Positions 20,999 to 33,117 are shown, counted from the stretch's first letter. The stretch: 64,000 nt of DNA from Muscardinus avellanarius (GCA_963383645.1 OY726571.1:78656476-78720475), one strand, 5' to 3'. Notes: generated by a model not told the origin, from the sequence alone. Numbers and translations: made by a program.

Positions 20999-22767
20999 AA
21001 AAGACGTGGTGTGATTTGGAAAGGAGACTCTGAATAACGAAAAAAAATCCATTGAGTTCAAGACTAGATACCATTTTTAGAATTACTTTTTAAGGAAGCT
21101 TTAAAAGTGGAAGCAGAATACATTTAGGTGTGCTTGAAGATGGGGGATTTTAATTGGTCTTCTAATCTCTGTCTCTCAAGTTCAGCAATCATGTGGATAC
21201 TTCTCTTTAACATAAGTCTCTGGGGATGGTTTATGGGTTCTTTTTAGGAGAAATGCAGAAAAAAATTATCTAGGTGCTGATGAAACCCGAAACCACCTCT
21301 GACTTGCTCCTCAGATCAACAAACAATGATCCAGGCTGTCCGTGTTCTGGTTTAGAAATAAACATAGTTGTAGACTTGTCATTGGCTCCCAGTAAACAAG
21401 TCATTGAGTCATCAAAGGTGTGATCTTTGTCTTGGGATGGGACCAGCTGAATAGAAGCTGTTTATGACCGTGTATACCTTTCCAACATAAATACCATCTC
21501 TGGAGTCAATCATTTTTATGTTAGTTTATATATAATATCATATGGGAGCTTTCTCTTTTATATTTTGTCCGATCCAGATTGTTAGCCACTCATTCATGTT
21601 TCCCGGTGATGGTGTTCTATGTTTTCCTTTTGAATTCCATATTGGCATCAGCCAGAATTGTTCTATTTTATACTTTGTCAGGGGGATAGAACTGCCACTT
21701 TATCATATCATAGCTGGCGCTTGCAGTATTTTTTAAGCTGTTTCAACTTTCCAGTGATAGATACACTTACCTTCTGTAAATGAATGCTTTGTAGCGTGGA
21801 ACAAGGCCCTGTTTCTTTGCTTATTCTATCTTGTCCTTAATCCTCATTACCATCTCTGCTTAAAATAGTTCATTTCACTGGAGGATTCTCCTTAGCAGAA
21901 GAGACACTGATGAATTCATGCATCTATATGTATTAGGAAATTGCCCATGAATATGTTTTGTGTTGAGTACACTTAAGAGGTTCAAGAGTACCATCCACTT
22001 TTTTGTAACATTGAAATTAATGTAAAGTGATCATATATCACGCCTTTTGTGAAGTTAATGAATTGCACAAGTGCCGATGTCGGATTTTCGTGATATGGAG
22101 AGTGAGTTTCGTCGAGGGAGGAGGTGATGTCTAGTTATAGGTGATCCTCGCCAGAAATGTGGTGGAGCCTCAGGATGTTGGAAGGCTGGAAAGTGACAAG
22201 TTTCCAGTTGGCAAACTAGATGGAATAATTTATGTGCACCTGCTGATGAGAGAGATCTGCACCTGACCAGAAAACCTGGCAAGAGGAAAAGACGGGCCAT
22301 TTATTTTTTAAATTTTGTGTCTGTTACATAAAACACATTTCTGATCCCCTTTGACACGTCCTTTCCTCATAAGCAGATTTAATGGCTCCGCACACCTGTA
22401 GGCTCAAGGACCTTCAGGGGTCAGGGCAGTCAGCTTTCTCGCGGTGGCCGTCCCCTGTGCAGGGTGCACACTTGGGTGGGAAGCTGGTGTGGCGGAGGTG
22501 CTCGGGATTCAAGATCCAGAGCTTCATTTATTGACAGTATAAACGTCACCCAGTCACATTACTACTTCTCTGACCCTTAACCTTGTAACAGGTGAAAAAT
22601 ACAATAAGCATACAGACTTTTACCTTTTTTTCTACCTTTAATACCACACAAATCTAGGTCTATTCTGTGAATAATTTTTAGGGACTAATTTGAATCTACA
22701 GAGAGTAAACAGACTGATTGGAATTTAATATTCTCTTTCCTTCTTTCCTTGTTAGCTATTTAGGTGC
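20999..22767. other. single-copy sequence
   Basis: No gene seen. 22510-22610 may be a very old MIR ('gattcaagatccagagcttc ... cttctctgacccttaacc'), too weak to list alone. Confidence 0.4.
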
Positions 22768-23157
22768 TAAATTCTTTTTTTTTTTTTTTGGTACTTGGGA
22801 TGGAACCCAGGAAATTTTCTCTGGGCTATCCTCCTAGGTATTTTGTTTGCTTGTTTGTTTGTTTGCTTGTTTTTGTTTTTGGTGGTACTGGGGTTCCTGG
22901 AAACCTCCGGGCTACACTCCCAGACCTATTTTATATTTTTATTTGGCCAAGCGCAGGGATTACAAGCATGCGCCACCATGCCCGGCGTCTCCTAGACCTA
23001 TTTTATACTTTATTTGGAAACAGGGTCTCACTAAGTTGCTGAGAGCCTCAATAAGTAGCCAAGGCTGGCTTCAAACCTGTGCGATCCTCCTGTCTCAGCC
23101 TCCCAAGCACTGGGATTACTAATGTGCGCCACCACGCCCGGCTTTAAATTCTTTTTT
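22768..23157 (-). repeat. B1-dID SINE, tier II, split by a nested tier III copy
   Basis: Target duplication TAAATTCTTTTTT at 22768-22780 and 23145-23157. Outer element: tail and dID start (22781-22837), then linker and B1 (22996-23144). The dID has 'ggtacttgggatggaaccc'. Confidence 0.9.
22831..22995 (-). repeat. young-type (tier III) B1-dID SINE, internally deleted, nested
   Basis: CTCCTAG at 22831-22837 and 22989-22995. Tail of GTTT/GCTT units, dID 'ggggttcctggaaacc', then the linker joins directly to 'ccaagcgcagggattac', so most of the B1 half is missing. Same orientation as its host element. Confidence 0.88.
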
Positions 23158-25320
23158 TTTTTTAACCCTATTTTCTAACATCAGAACATTTTGGCCCCAA
23201 GCAAAGACAATTTTAATAACAGATTGGGGGGTTCAAGATTAATAGATATATTAATTTTATATCTATTATAATTGGTATATATTATATATACAATTATATA
23301 TATAATTTTTTCACAAGTAATAGATATTAGTAGCTATAGACAAATCATTTTGAAGTTTACATTCTGTAAATCTTACATGTTGCTTTAGTATAAAGAGCAG
23401 AGAGAGCATAAGATCTGATTTTTATTAAACTTACGTATATATGCTCAGTATTTTATTTTTGTTCTTATCTAATCCTAAAGAAATATCTAGGAGGATATAA
23501 AATCTGGTGTTCTTAGGTACTGCCCACGCTCTGTAAAGTAAAAAGCACCCGTCATATGATAGCTTTCCTTCACTTTTTGCGCTGAGTCGAAGCTTAGGGA
23601 AAAGAGCTTCCTGTTGGCTTCATTAGCACCCGCTTGGCACCAGAGCTGTGCACCCTACGGTCGGTCTGCTCTCTATGGCTTTGTGGTAACTGTCCGCTCT
23701 TTTTTTGGTCTCCTCACAGAGCGATTGCAACAGACTTTCTTGGTTTAATGAAATAGGGAACTTGTCTATCAGAAATGTTTGATTTTTTTTAAAACGAAAA
23801 AGTTATTTTGCTTTCTTTAGTTTTTTTTTTTTTTTTCTTTTAAAAGGGAGGGAAAGCAACCAAACACTTTAGGAGAACTGAAGTAATTCATGGCAAACAG
23901 ACAGATTTCGATAGGTAGAAATAAAGCCAAAGGAAACTTTGAAGGTGATGGATTCTCTATACGTTAGGTGCTTTTATACATATTGTTTAAGTGTCACCAA
24001 AAGCATTAGTGATGGTAAAGATGACTGTGACAAGAACTGTTCTCAAGGGACAGGTGAGGAGGCAGGCTGAATGGCAAGGCAGCTGGCCCCAAACAGGCCC
24101 AGAGCATCCACAGTGGGCTCCTGGAGTTCTCTACTGCACGTGGCTCAAAACCTGCTGTGTATCAGCCATCTGTGTGTGGCGAAGACAGTTCGAGTTTGGT
24201 GAGTGTGATTATACTTTCTCCCCCCTCCCCAGTTTCATGTCTTGTTTGTGATCTTGAGGGGGAAGAACTCCACGATATCTGTGGAAAGGCGAGTTGCTAA
24301 GCTGTGAAGTCCTGTAGGTTAGGTATATTCAATAGGTTATTGACAGGATATCTTTAGCTCACAGTAGGTTTATTGGGATGCAATCTCATAGCAAATTCAG
24401 GAGCATCTATATTCTAGGATCAAGGTTTGCTGTTGCCTTCTGTGTACCAACTAGCGGTGACATTATGGCAGAGACATCATCCCAGTAGGAGCATTTGTTC
24501 ATTTTCAGGGAAGTTCTGAAATAATTAAAAAGACAAGGCCTATACCAATAGCTAACCATGATGAAATGCTAACCGTATGTTCCATATATTACTCTTTGCT
24601 CTCCCTGCATTTGCTCCTCTATTCTGCACCCAGCCTCTGTGTGTGGGCAGCATTAATTGCCATCCACAGCAAAGGGCTGAGGCAGGAGAGGATTCGGCCC
24701 CCGCCAGAGCCCCAGAGACAGTGTGGGTGACGTCCAGACCCTCTGGCTCCCCGCTCACCCTGCAGCCCTGCTTCTCAGCATCTTGGGTTGGTGCCTTGTG
24801 GCTTCCTGAGAACTTTGACTTTGGCCTCAGATGACTTGAGAAATATTTTCATGTTTGTATATTTCCAAGCTTATATTTTTCATTAATTTTAAGTCATATA
24901 CTTAAAAAAATTTTTTTTGTGTCATAGAATATAACTCAAGGCAGAATTAGAGGGTGGGGGAGAATTTAGTCATTTGAAATGATCAGGAAAAACGCTCTGG
25001 GCATCCTTCCAGGAATTCAAAGTCTTAGCTGGGCGTAGTGACCCTGAATGTTTGGAGAAAGTGGGAGATTTGGGGTCCATGCACATAGGTGGCTCTTTGT
25101 CACCAGGGTCTTCAGCATAAACCACTGCTCATTATGAAAAATTAATTGCGGGTAAAAGGATGAGCAAAACTAGAGGAAATATCACTTAGGTATAGAGGAC
25201 TGGTATTTCAAGGCTATAACTCACAGTGTCAACTCCTTTAATAATTGATAGTGAGTTTTTTTGCTGTTTGGAAATATAATTTCTTTTCAATTAAATATAT
25301 TTTCTGAAGAGTCTTTATTT
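23158..25320. other. single-copy sequence
   Basis: TA-rich at 23245-23312. A T run at 23820-23838. No coding or RNA gene recognised. Confidence 0.4.
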
Positions 25321-25626
25321 GTGGTACTGGGAATTAAGCCCAGGGGCATTCTCTCTCTGACCTATGCTCCCAGCCCTAAATTTTAGTCTTTTTTAGGTAC
25401 TGGGGATGGAACCCAGGGGCATTCTACCTCCAAGTGACACCCCAGCCCTCTTTTTTATTCTTTATTTTGAAACAGTGTCTCACTGAGTTGCAAAGGGCCT
25501 CAATAAGTAGCTGAGGTTGGCTTTGAACCTGTGAAGTCCTCCTGTTTCAGCTTCCCAAATGCTGGGATTTCAAGCGTGGGCCAACACACCCAGCTTTAGG
25601 CTTTATTTTGAAACAGGGCCTTACTT
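25321..25626 (-). repeat. B1-dID SINE, interrupted and 5'-truncated
   Basis: dID at 25321-25395 ('ggtactgggaattaagccc') and start of the B1 at 25595-25626 ('ctttattttgaaacagggcc') flank a full SINE. The rest of its B1 is absent. Confidence 0.82.
25391..25594 (-). repeat. B1-dID SINE, tier I, nested
   Basis: Full antisense copy with 'ggtactggggatggaacccagg' to 'ccaacacacccagc'. Inserted in the linker of the flanking copy; 'ttttagtcttt' and 'ctttaggcttt' are the likely decayed target repeats. Confidence 0.9.
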
Positions 25627-25635
25627 TTTTTTTTT

Positions 25636-25871
25636 ACCAAGAATTTTTCTTTTGTGTGTGGTACTGGGGGTGGAACCACACACACACAAAAAATTTCTCC
25701 CTCCGGGCTATACTCCCAGACTCATTTTATATTTTATTTGGAAACAGGGTCTCAACTCACTAAGTTGCTGAAAGCCTCACTAAGTAGCTGAGGCTGGCTT
25801 CGAACCTGTGCGAACCTCCTGTCTCAGTCTCCCAAGTGCTGGGATTACAAGCATGTGCCACCATGCCTGGC
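25636..25871 (-). repeat. B1-dID SINE, tier II
   Basis: TG-rich tail, dID 'ggtactgggggtggaacc' with a CA-repeat insertion (25677-25688), linker, and B1 ending 'ccaccatgcctggc'. 'gagcctcactaagtagctgaggctggcttcgaacctgtgcga' segment marks tier II. Confidence 0.9.
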
Positions 25872-26045
25872 TTTTAGGTTCAATTTAAAAAAAATTATTA
25901 ATATTGATTCTATTCTTCCAATCGTGGACATGGGGGTGTCATTTCACATTTTTTTTTACCTCTTTAATGTCTCTTATTACTGTTTTATAATTTTCATGAT
26001 AGAGATCTTTTACCTCTGTTGTGGTTTAGTGCCAAGGAAAACATT
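25872..26045. other. short AT-rich single-copy stretch
   Basis: Nothing recognised between the SINE cluster and the LINE-1. Confidence 0.4.
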
Positions 26046-26060
26046 TGGGCTAAATATTTT

Positions 26061-26364
26061 TTTCTATATTATTAAATTTATTTTTATTTATTTATTTTTC
26101 TTTTAACAATTTTTTAATTGAACATAAATAGTATACATTTAAACTATATTTGGTGCCCTCTCCCCCCCCCCGCCCCCATTTTCCCTTTCCCCCTCCCACC
26201 AATGGTTGTCCAGGTTAACCATGTCTTATTCATAATTTTACACATGTTCAGATGTAGACCCTCATTGATCAAGATCAGCCTTCCTCCTCTCCTATCTTTC
26301 CATTCAAACTTTGCTGGTATTTCCCCTCCATTATCTGGAGTCCCACTGGTATCCTTTGTGTTTC
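26061..26364 (-). other. LINE-1 3' UTR and A-rich tail
   Basis: Immediately follows the ORF2 stop. Contains the G-rich polypurine tract typical of L1 3' UTRs (C-rich on + at about 26158-26198) and ends in an A-rich, imperfect tail (T-rich on +, 26061-26115). Confidence 0.9.
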
Positions 26365-29300
26365 CTAGTTTGGGCATATTAGAGGAAACATATGTACCTT
26401 CTCCTTCTCTGCTTGGCTGGTCTCACTTAACATAATGCTCTCCAGGACTTTCCATCTTCTTGCAAATGATATAATTTTGTTCTTCTTTATGGCTGAATAG
26501 AATTCCATTGTGTGTATTTCCCACAGTTTTGCTATCCATTCATCTGTTGATGGAGATCTGGGTTGGTTCCATATTTTGGCTATTACAAACTGTGCTGTTA
26601 TGAACATAGGTATGCATATGTTGCTGTTTTCTCTGAATTCAACCCCTTTGGAAAGACACTCAGGAGTGGTAAAGATGGATCGTATGGTGGATCTATTCCC
26701 ACCTTGCTTAGGAATCTCCACACAGATCTCCATAGTGGTTAAACTAGTTTGCATTCCCACCAACAGTGTAAAAGAGTTCCTCTTTCCCCACATCCTCGCC
26801 AGCATTTGTTGTTGTTTGATTTCTTTATGCTTGCCACTCTAACTGGGGTTAGATGGAATCTCAGTGTAGTTTTGATTTGCATCTCCCTGATGGCCAGTGA
26901 TGTAGAACATCTTTTCATGTACCTATTGGCCCTTTATATCTCTTCTTTTGTGAAGTGTCTATTTAGTTCATTTGCCCATTTCTTGATTGGGTTGTTTGTT
27001 TTGCTAATGTAGAGTCTCTTGAGCTCTTTGTATATTCTAGATATTAGGCCCCTATCAGAATGGTGGCTGGTAAAGATCCTTTCCCATTCTGTAGGCTTCT
27101 TCTTTAGGTTATTGATAGTTTCCTTTCATGAGAAGAAACTTTTTAGTTTGATGTTATCCCACTTGTTTATTCTTGCTTTAATTTCCTGAGCTTTGGAGGT
27201 TTTGTTGAGAAAGTTACTGCCTGTGCCAATATGTTGTAGTGTTGAACCTATGCTCTCCTCTACTAACTTCACAGTCTCGGGTCTAATTTCTAGGTCTTTG
27301 ATCCATCTTGAGTTGATTCCTGTGTTTGGTGAGATATAGGGGTTTAGATTCATCTTTTTACAAATGGTTAGCCAGTTCTCCCAGCACCACTTGTTGAAAA
27401 GGCTGTCTTTTCTCCAGCATATGTGTTTGGCCCCTTTGTCAAAGATTAATTGACTAAAGATGTGTGGGTTTGTTTCTATATCTTCTATTCTAATCCACTG
27501 TCAGTATATCTGTTATTGTGCCAGTACCATGCTGTTTTTACTACTATTGCTCTATAGTATAGTTTGAAGTCTGGGATTGTAATGCCTCCTACATGTTTAT
27601 TATTGAGAATTGCTTTGGCTATTCTAGGTCTTTTCTTTCTCCATATGAAGTTCATGATTGATTTTTCTAGGTCTCTGAAGAATGTCACTGGTATTTTAAT
27701 GGGAATTGCATTGAACCTATAGATCAGTTTTGGCAGAATGTCCATTTTGATGATATCTATTCTGCCTATCCATGAGCATGGGAGATCTTTCCATCTTCCA
27801 AGGTCTTCTTCAATTTCTTTCTTTAATATTTTATGGTTTTTGTTGTACAGGTCTTTTACATCTTGGGTTAGGTTTATTCCTAGGTATTTTATTGGTTTTG
27901 AGGTTATAGTGAATGGAATTGTTTTCTTTGTTTCTTTCATTGTGGATTCGTTGTTGGTGTAAAGAAAAGCCAGTGATTTCTTTAGGTTGATTTTGTAACC
28001 TGTGACTTTGCTGAATTTGTCAATCAGCTCCAGAAGTCTTTTGGTTGAGTTCTTTGGGTCTTCCAGATAAAGGATCATGTCATCTGTGAATAAGGATAAT
28101 TTTAATTCCTCTCTTCCTATTTGAATTCTTTTGATTTCCTTCTCTTGTCTGATTGCTGCAGCAAGAGTCTCAAGGACTATATTGAAAAGGAGTGGTGATA
28201 GTGGGCATCCTTGTCTTGTTCCTGACTTTGGGGAATATTCAATATAATGTTGGCTTTGGGTTTACAGTATATTGCCTTAATGATGTTGAAGTACTTTCCT
28301 TCTATCCCAATTTTTTGCAGTGTTTTTAACATAAATGGGTGTTGGATTTTGTTGAATGCTTTTTCAGCATCTATTGCCATGATGATGTGGTTTTTGTTCT
28401 TGGTTCTATTTATGTGGTGAATAACATGTATTGATTTGCGTATGTTGAACCAGCCTTGTTTTTCTGGGATGAAACCGACTTGGTCATGATATATTATTCT
28501 CTTGATATAGTTTTGAATGCGTATAGCTAGTATTTTGTTTAGAATTTTTGCATCTATGTTCATTAAGGATATTGGTCTGTAGTTTTCCTTTCTTGAGGTG
28601 TCTTTATTTGGTTTGGGGATTAATGTGATACTGGCCTCATAGAAGGAATTTGGGAGAGTTCCATCTCTTTCAATTTCCCGGAACATGTTATGAAGAATTG
28701 GTATTAGTTGTTCACTGAGGGTTTTGTAGAATTCAGCTGGGAACCCATTTGGGCCTGGGCTTTTCTTTGGTGGAAGAATTTTTATTGCTGTTTCTATTTC
28801 TTTGGTTATTATTGGTTGGTTTAGGCTTGCTATGTCCTCTTGGCTGAGTGTAGGAAGATTAACTGTGCTTAGAAATCTATCAATTTCTTCCATGTTTTCA
28901 AGTCTATTAGAGTATAAATTTTTAAGGTAGTTTCTGATAATCTTTTGAATTTCTTCACTATCTGTGGTGATATCTCCTTTTTCATTTCTAATTTTGATCA
29001 TTTGAGTTGATTCTCTTTTTCTTTTGGTTAGGTTGGCCAGGAGTTTATCAATTCTATTAATCTTTTCAAAGAACCAACTTTTTGTTTTATTGATTCTTTG
29101 TTTTTTTGCTCTCTATTTCATTTATTTCTGCTCTGATTTTAATGATTTCTTGCCTTCTGCTGGCTTTTGGAATAGACTGTTGCAGAATTTCTAGGTCCTT
29201 GAGTTGTGACATTAGGTTCTTTACTTGGTGGTTCTCTGTCCTTCTTATGTGGGCACTCAATGCAATAAACTTTCCTCTTAATACTGCCTTCATGGTGCCC

Positions 29301-30163
29301 CGTAGATTTTGGTAGGTTGTATCTCTGTTTTCGTTTGTTTCCATAAATTTCTTTATTTCTTCCCTAATTTCTGCTCTTACCCATTCATCATTCAATAGTG
29401 TATCATTCATTCTCCATGAATTTGAGTACTTTCTTTCGAGTTTCCTGTTGTTGATTTCTACTTTTATTCCATTGTGGTCTGAAAAGATGCATGGAATTAT
29501 ATTACATTTTTTGAATTTGCTGGTATTTTCTTTGTGTCCCAGGATGTGATCTATTTTGGAGAAGGTTCCTTGGGCTGCTGAGAAGAATGTGTATTCTGTA
29601 GTTCCTGGTTGAAATAATCTGAAAATGTCTATTAGGTCCATTTGGTTTATGGTTTCCTTTAGTTCTAAAGCATCTTTACTCATCTTTTGCCTTGAAGATC
29701 GATCCAGTGGTGTGAGAGGCATATTAAAGTCTCCCAGAATTATTGTATTTGGGTCTACTTGGGATCTTATGTCCAGAAGGGTTTGTTTTACAAATGTGGT
29801 TGCACCCACATTTGGGGCATGAATATTTACTATCATTATATCTTCTTGGTATATTGTTCCTTTTAATAAAAGGAAGTGCCCTGACTTGTCTCTTTTGATG
29901 TGTTTTAGTTTAAAGTCTGTTTTGTTGGATATCAGGGTTGCTACCCCTGCTATTTTTTGGTCACCATTGGCATGGTATATCTTTTTCCAACCTTTCACTT
30001 TCAGTCTGTGAATGTCTTTGGCTATGAGGTGAGTTTCTTGCAGACAGCATATATTTGGATTATGTTTCCTAATCCATGTTGCCAGTCTATGTCTTTTGAT
30101 TGGTGAATTAAGTCCTTTGACATTAAGAGATATTATTGAAATATTATTTTTGTTTTCTGCCAT
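26365..30163 (-). pseudogene. LINE-1 ORF2 (endonuclease/reverse transcriptase), inactivated
   Basis: ORF2p makes the endonuclease that nicks target DNA and the reverse transcriptase that copies L1 RNA. The endonuclease part is open from the start at 30163 to 29087 and keeps the APE-type active-site motifs: QETHL, LGDFN, KIDHILG and SDHNG. The reverse transcriptase part is recognisable ([60 protein letters not shown] after the second break), followed by the thumb region and the C-terminal cysteine-containing region. Breaks seen: an extra A in a 7-A run (29101-29107); a deletion with frame loss near 28230; a one-base loss near 27500; TGA at 27126-27128; TAA at 26934-26936; TAA at 26739-26741; a frame change near 26651. 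The usual FADD active-site box reads FTDD at about 28078-28092, both aspartates kept. Lesions at CAA and probably CGA codons look like ordinary decay. Confidence 0.93.
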
Positions 30164-30208
30164 TTTGTGTTCTGTCTACTCTTGGGTGGTGTGATCTTTC
30201 TTCTTTAC

Positions 30209-31186
30209 TTAAATAGCCCACTTATTAACTTCCTCTCTTCTCTGATTCTGAAGTCTGCTTCTTTTTTCTTCCTTAGGGTTTATTTCTTTAAGAATTTTCT
30301 CTAGTGTTGGCTTTGAATTCATGAATATTTTGAGATTCTGTTTATCCTGAAAGACTTTGGTTTCACCATTGATCTTGAATAGTAGTTTTGCTGGATAGAT
30401 TAGTTTGGGCTGGAAGTCATTTTCTTCCAGGGTCTGAATCATGTCGTACCAGTCTCTCCTAGCATTCATGACCTGGGTTGTGTAGTCTGGGGTGATTCTT
30501 ATTGTTTTGCCTCTATATGTCACCCGTCCTTTTGTTCTCACTGCTTTTAAGATTCCTTCCTTAGCCTCTATATTGGTCATTTTGGTTATTATGTGGTGTG
30601 GAGTGGTCTTTCTTTGGTCCTGTCTCAGTGGAGTTCTGTATGCCTCCTGGACATGAAGGTCCAAGTCTCTTTCCATCTTTGGAAAATTCTCTGAGATTAT
30701 TTCCTTGAAGATATTACAGATGCCCTTGGTCTGTACCTCTATCCCTTCTTCAATGCCTAGTATCTGTAAATTAGGACACTTCATATTATCCCATAATTGC
30801 TGGATGTGTAGGTTTTGTTGCTGTAAAGATTTCTGTATATCGCTGACTGTGTTTTCAGTTTGGGATGTACTGTCTTCTAATATTGATATTCTGTTTTCCA
30901 TTTCATCTAATCTCCCAGAATTTCTTTCTATTTCTGTCTTCATTTCACTTATTGCCTCTTTCATTTCATTCCAGCCCTCTTTCTGATTCTTTTTTAGTGT
31001 TTCTAACTCACCTTTAACCTCCTTTATACTTGTTTTATATCCTTTCATCATATTGTACATCAAGATTCTGAACTCCCCTTCTTGCATTTCTAGTAAATCA
31101 GTATTCGTGATTTCTGCTGTCTCTTCATAATACCTAGTTCTCATACTTATAGCGTTCTCTGTCCTGTTTTTCTGATTTCTACCCAT
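30209..31186 (-). CDS. LINE-1 ORF1 protein, intact frame
   Basis: 325 codons, within the size range of mammalian ORF1p. ORF1p is the RNA-binding chaperone that trimerises and packages L1 RNA in the cytoplasm. A long heptad-rich coiled coil covers about residues 45-135. An RRM-like domain follows (starting near 'CPNLQILGIEEG', about residues 138-150). The C-terminal domain includes RTPLRQDQRKTTPHHIITK and a REW-like segment (ARRDWYDMIQTLEENDFQPK), then a basic end (RSRLQNQRREEVNKW). The start is the first in-frame ATG after the GC-rich leader, in a good context (acgATGG). The stop lies 45 bases before the ORF2 start, the usual L1 arrangement. Whether it is expressed is unknown. Confidence 0.93.
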   Translation of the reverse strand: MGRNQKNRTENAISMRTRYYEETAEITNTDLLEMQEGEFRILMYNMMKGYKTSIKEVKGELETLKKNQKEGWNEMKEAISEMKTEIERNSGRLDEMENRISILEDSTSQTENTVSDIQKSLQQQNLHIQQLWDNMKCPNLQILGIEEGIEVQTKGICNIFKEIISENFPKMERDLDLHVQEAYRTPLRQDQRKTTPHHIITKMTNIEAKEGILKAVRTKGRVTYRGKTIRITPDYTTQVMNARRDWYDMIQTLEENDFQPKLIYPAKLLFKINGETKVFQDKQNLKIFMNSKPTLEKILKEINPKEEKRSRLQNQRREEVNKWAI

Positions 31187-31727
31187 CGTTCGTGAGTATT
31201 ATGCTTAGTCCAGTCTTAATATTAGGAGTTTAGGGGTATCGGCAAGTCAGCAGAGCTTTTCCAGTGTTCGGGTGGGTGATGTGGGAGGAGCTGGGGTGAT
31301 GGGTAAAGGAGTCAGATTAGGTAGAGGATATGTTTAGGTTGAGAAAGACTAAGTATGACAAGGTAATATCTTGCTAAGAATGAGAGTTAACTAGTAAGAC
31401 TCTTGTCGTTGTTAGAGTAAGAATGGATATATGAAATACTTTGAGTATTAAACCAGGAGGTATATTATGGTGAAAAGTTTGGGGGGAGAAGAGTATGTAG
31501 GTTAGTGTGGGAAAGTTTGTAAATAGGGGTGATGGAAGGAGCAGACAAAAAAAAAATATCCATACAAGATACCAAGACTATTATGTAATCCAAGAAAAAT
31601 AAAGGAAAAACCAATCAAAGGAGGAGAACGAAAGAAGGAAGGAAAGAGGAAAAAAGAGGGAAAAAGGACAAGAATATAATAAAAGGAACTAGCAGCTGTG
31701 TGAAGTCAGAAAATAAGGCAAACTATG

Positions 31728-31782
<55 letters not shown>

Positions 31783-33102
31783 CATACAAGTTAAAGTAAA
31801 AGAAGGGTGGGTTAAGAAAAAAAATATAAAACAGCAATAACCATACCAAAACAGAAGTACTGTAAAAGCAAAACAAAACACCCACAATAAAAGTAAAACA
31901 AACAGTCCTGCTTATTTACGAATATGGGGTCAGGTCCATATAATATGTGCGTATCTGATTGCTTTGGTAGCTTTCAGAATATAATCCAATGTCTCTTAGT
32001 TTTCTTTGTACTCTATTTTTATCTTCTTAGGTCACTCTGGGTGTTTGGATACCTTTCTTTCCTTTAACTGCTTTGGGTTTATGTGTCAGGATGTCTGGTT
32101 TCACTGTTATTAGATTCTGTACAATTCACAGGTTCTGCGAAATTCCAACCTGTAGTCAGCACCTCTGCACTCACCCTAGACTCCCGCCTGTGCTTCCCTA
32201 CAGCAGGGGTGGAGGATGTCCAAAGTACACTTGGAACCTCCCCCTGAGGTCCTGTGCAGATATTATGTCTCGATAGATTTTCCTGTGTCTCTGGAAATTC
32301 CAACTGGGCTAGCCGGTGTGGTCCCAAGATATACTCTGGACAAAGGGATGCCGGTTCCTGGATGCCCACACTTACTGCCAGAGCTCTGCCTATTCCGAGA
32401 GTGCAGGCTGGGTGCGCTGCTATTACTGGACCCAGGTGTGAGTGGATGCAGCTGCCTATTGCTGCTGCTATGCTCTTCCAAGGTGTATTGAGCTGTGTTC
32501 TCGATTAGAACTAAGCATTGGGCTACCGGGTGGGCAGGAACTCCCAGCAGTGGGCCAGGGATGCAGGATAGGTGCACAAGGGTCCGGGTGCACAGGCTGT
32601 GCGTGGTGTCTAGCAATGATCTCTGCCTCCTGCGGGACGTAGAAGCTAGGGGGGGGGGCGAGGAGATTTCCGGGGCACACAGAGCTTTCGGCGTCTGGAA
32701 TGCAGGCCTCTGGCAAGGTGGATGTCTGGGCTCCAGTGGGGGGTGGGGGCTAGGCACACAAGGTAGGCTCCGATTTAGGGGTGACAGTGGCGCAGGTACT
32801 GACTACTAGCAGGGGTCCGGGGTGCAGACAGGGTGAGCAAGGACAGTGCTGGGTTCTGAGGCATGAGACAGATGCCCCGGGCCAGTGCTGGGGTTGGGGC
32901 TGAGGCGCACGCTAGGACCCGCACTTTCCCTGGACACACTCAGGTACCTGGCTTCCTTGGTTCAGGCTTCCGTGGGAGTCCCCGTGCTGTTGTGATCCAG
33001 TCGCTGGTGAGCGCACAGAATTCTGACGTGGGTGCTGCTCGCTGCTTAATATGAAGCTCTATGTCTGTTTTCAGTCTCGGATTATCTTGTCGCGGTGATT
33101 TC
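31187..33102 (-). promoter_or_regulatory. LINE-1 5' UTR with internal promoter region
   Basis: About 1.9 kb between the ORF1 start and the right-hand target duplication. The outer kilobase (32100-33102) is GC-rich and CpG-bearing, as expected of an L1 promoter. The inner part (31400-31950) is A/G-rich on + and holds a TA repeat. ORFs in the outer part are stop-poor GC-rich sequence, not genes. Activity not shown. Confidence 0.8.
31727..31790. repeat. (TA)n microsatellite inside the L1 5' UTR
   Basis: About 25 TA units ending in tacatacata. Confidence 0.96.
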
Positions 33103-33117
33103 TGGGCTAAATATTTT

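Larger units (their letters stand above)
26046..33117 (-). mobile_element. L1: full-length LINE-1 with 15-bp target duplication
   Basis: Non-LTR retrotransposon, about 7.04 kb (26061-33102) between identical direct repeats TGGGCTAAATATTTT at 26046-26060 and 33103-33117. The right repeat is followed by AAAGG, giving an ideal TTTT/AA endonuclease nick site on the + strand. Order on the minus strand: GC-rich 5' UTR, ORF1, 45-base spacer, ORF2, 3' UTR with a G-rich tract, and A-rich tail. ORF1 is open along its whole length. ORF2 has several frameshifts and stops, so the copy could not move by itself. The 5' end reaches far into a GC-rich leader, which supports a full-length rather than 5'-truncated insertion. 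Confidence 0.96.

Noticed and set aside
25027..25060. Short B1-like 'gctgggcgtagtg'
   Set aside because: Only about 13 bases match before the sequence diverges; too short to call.
26510..29822. Plus-strand ORFs across 26.5-29.8 kb
   Set aside because: Antisense shadows of LINE-1 ORF2.
32263..32757. 164-codon ORF and overlapping frames near 32.1-32.8 kb
   Set aside because: They lie in the GC-rich 5' UTR of the full-length LINE-1.
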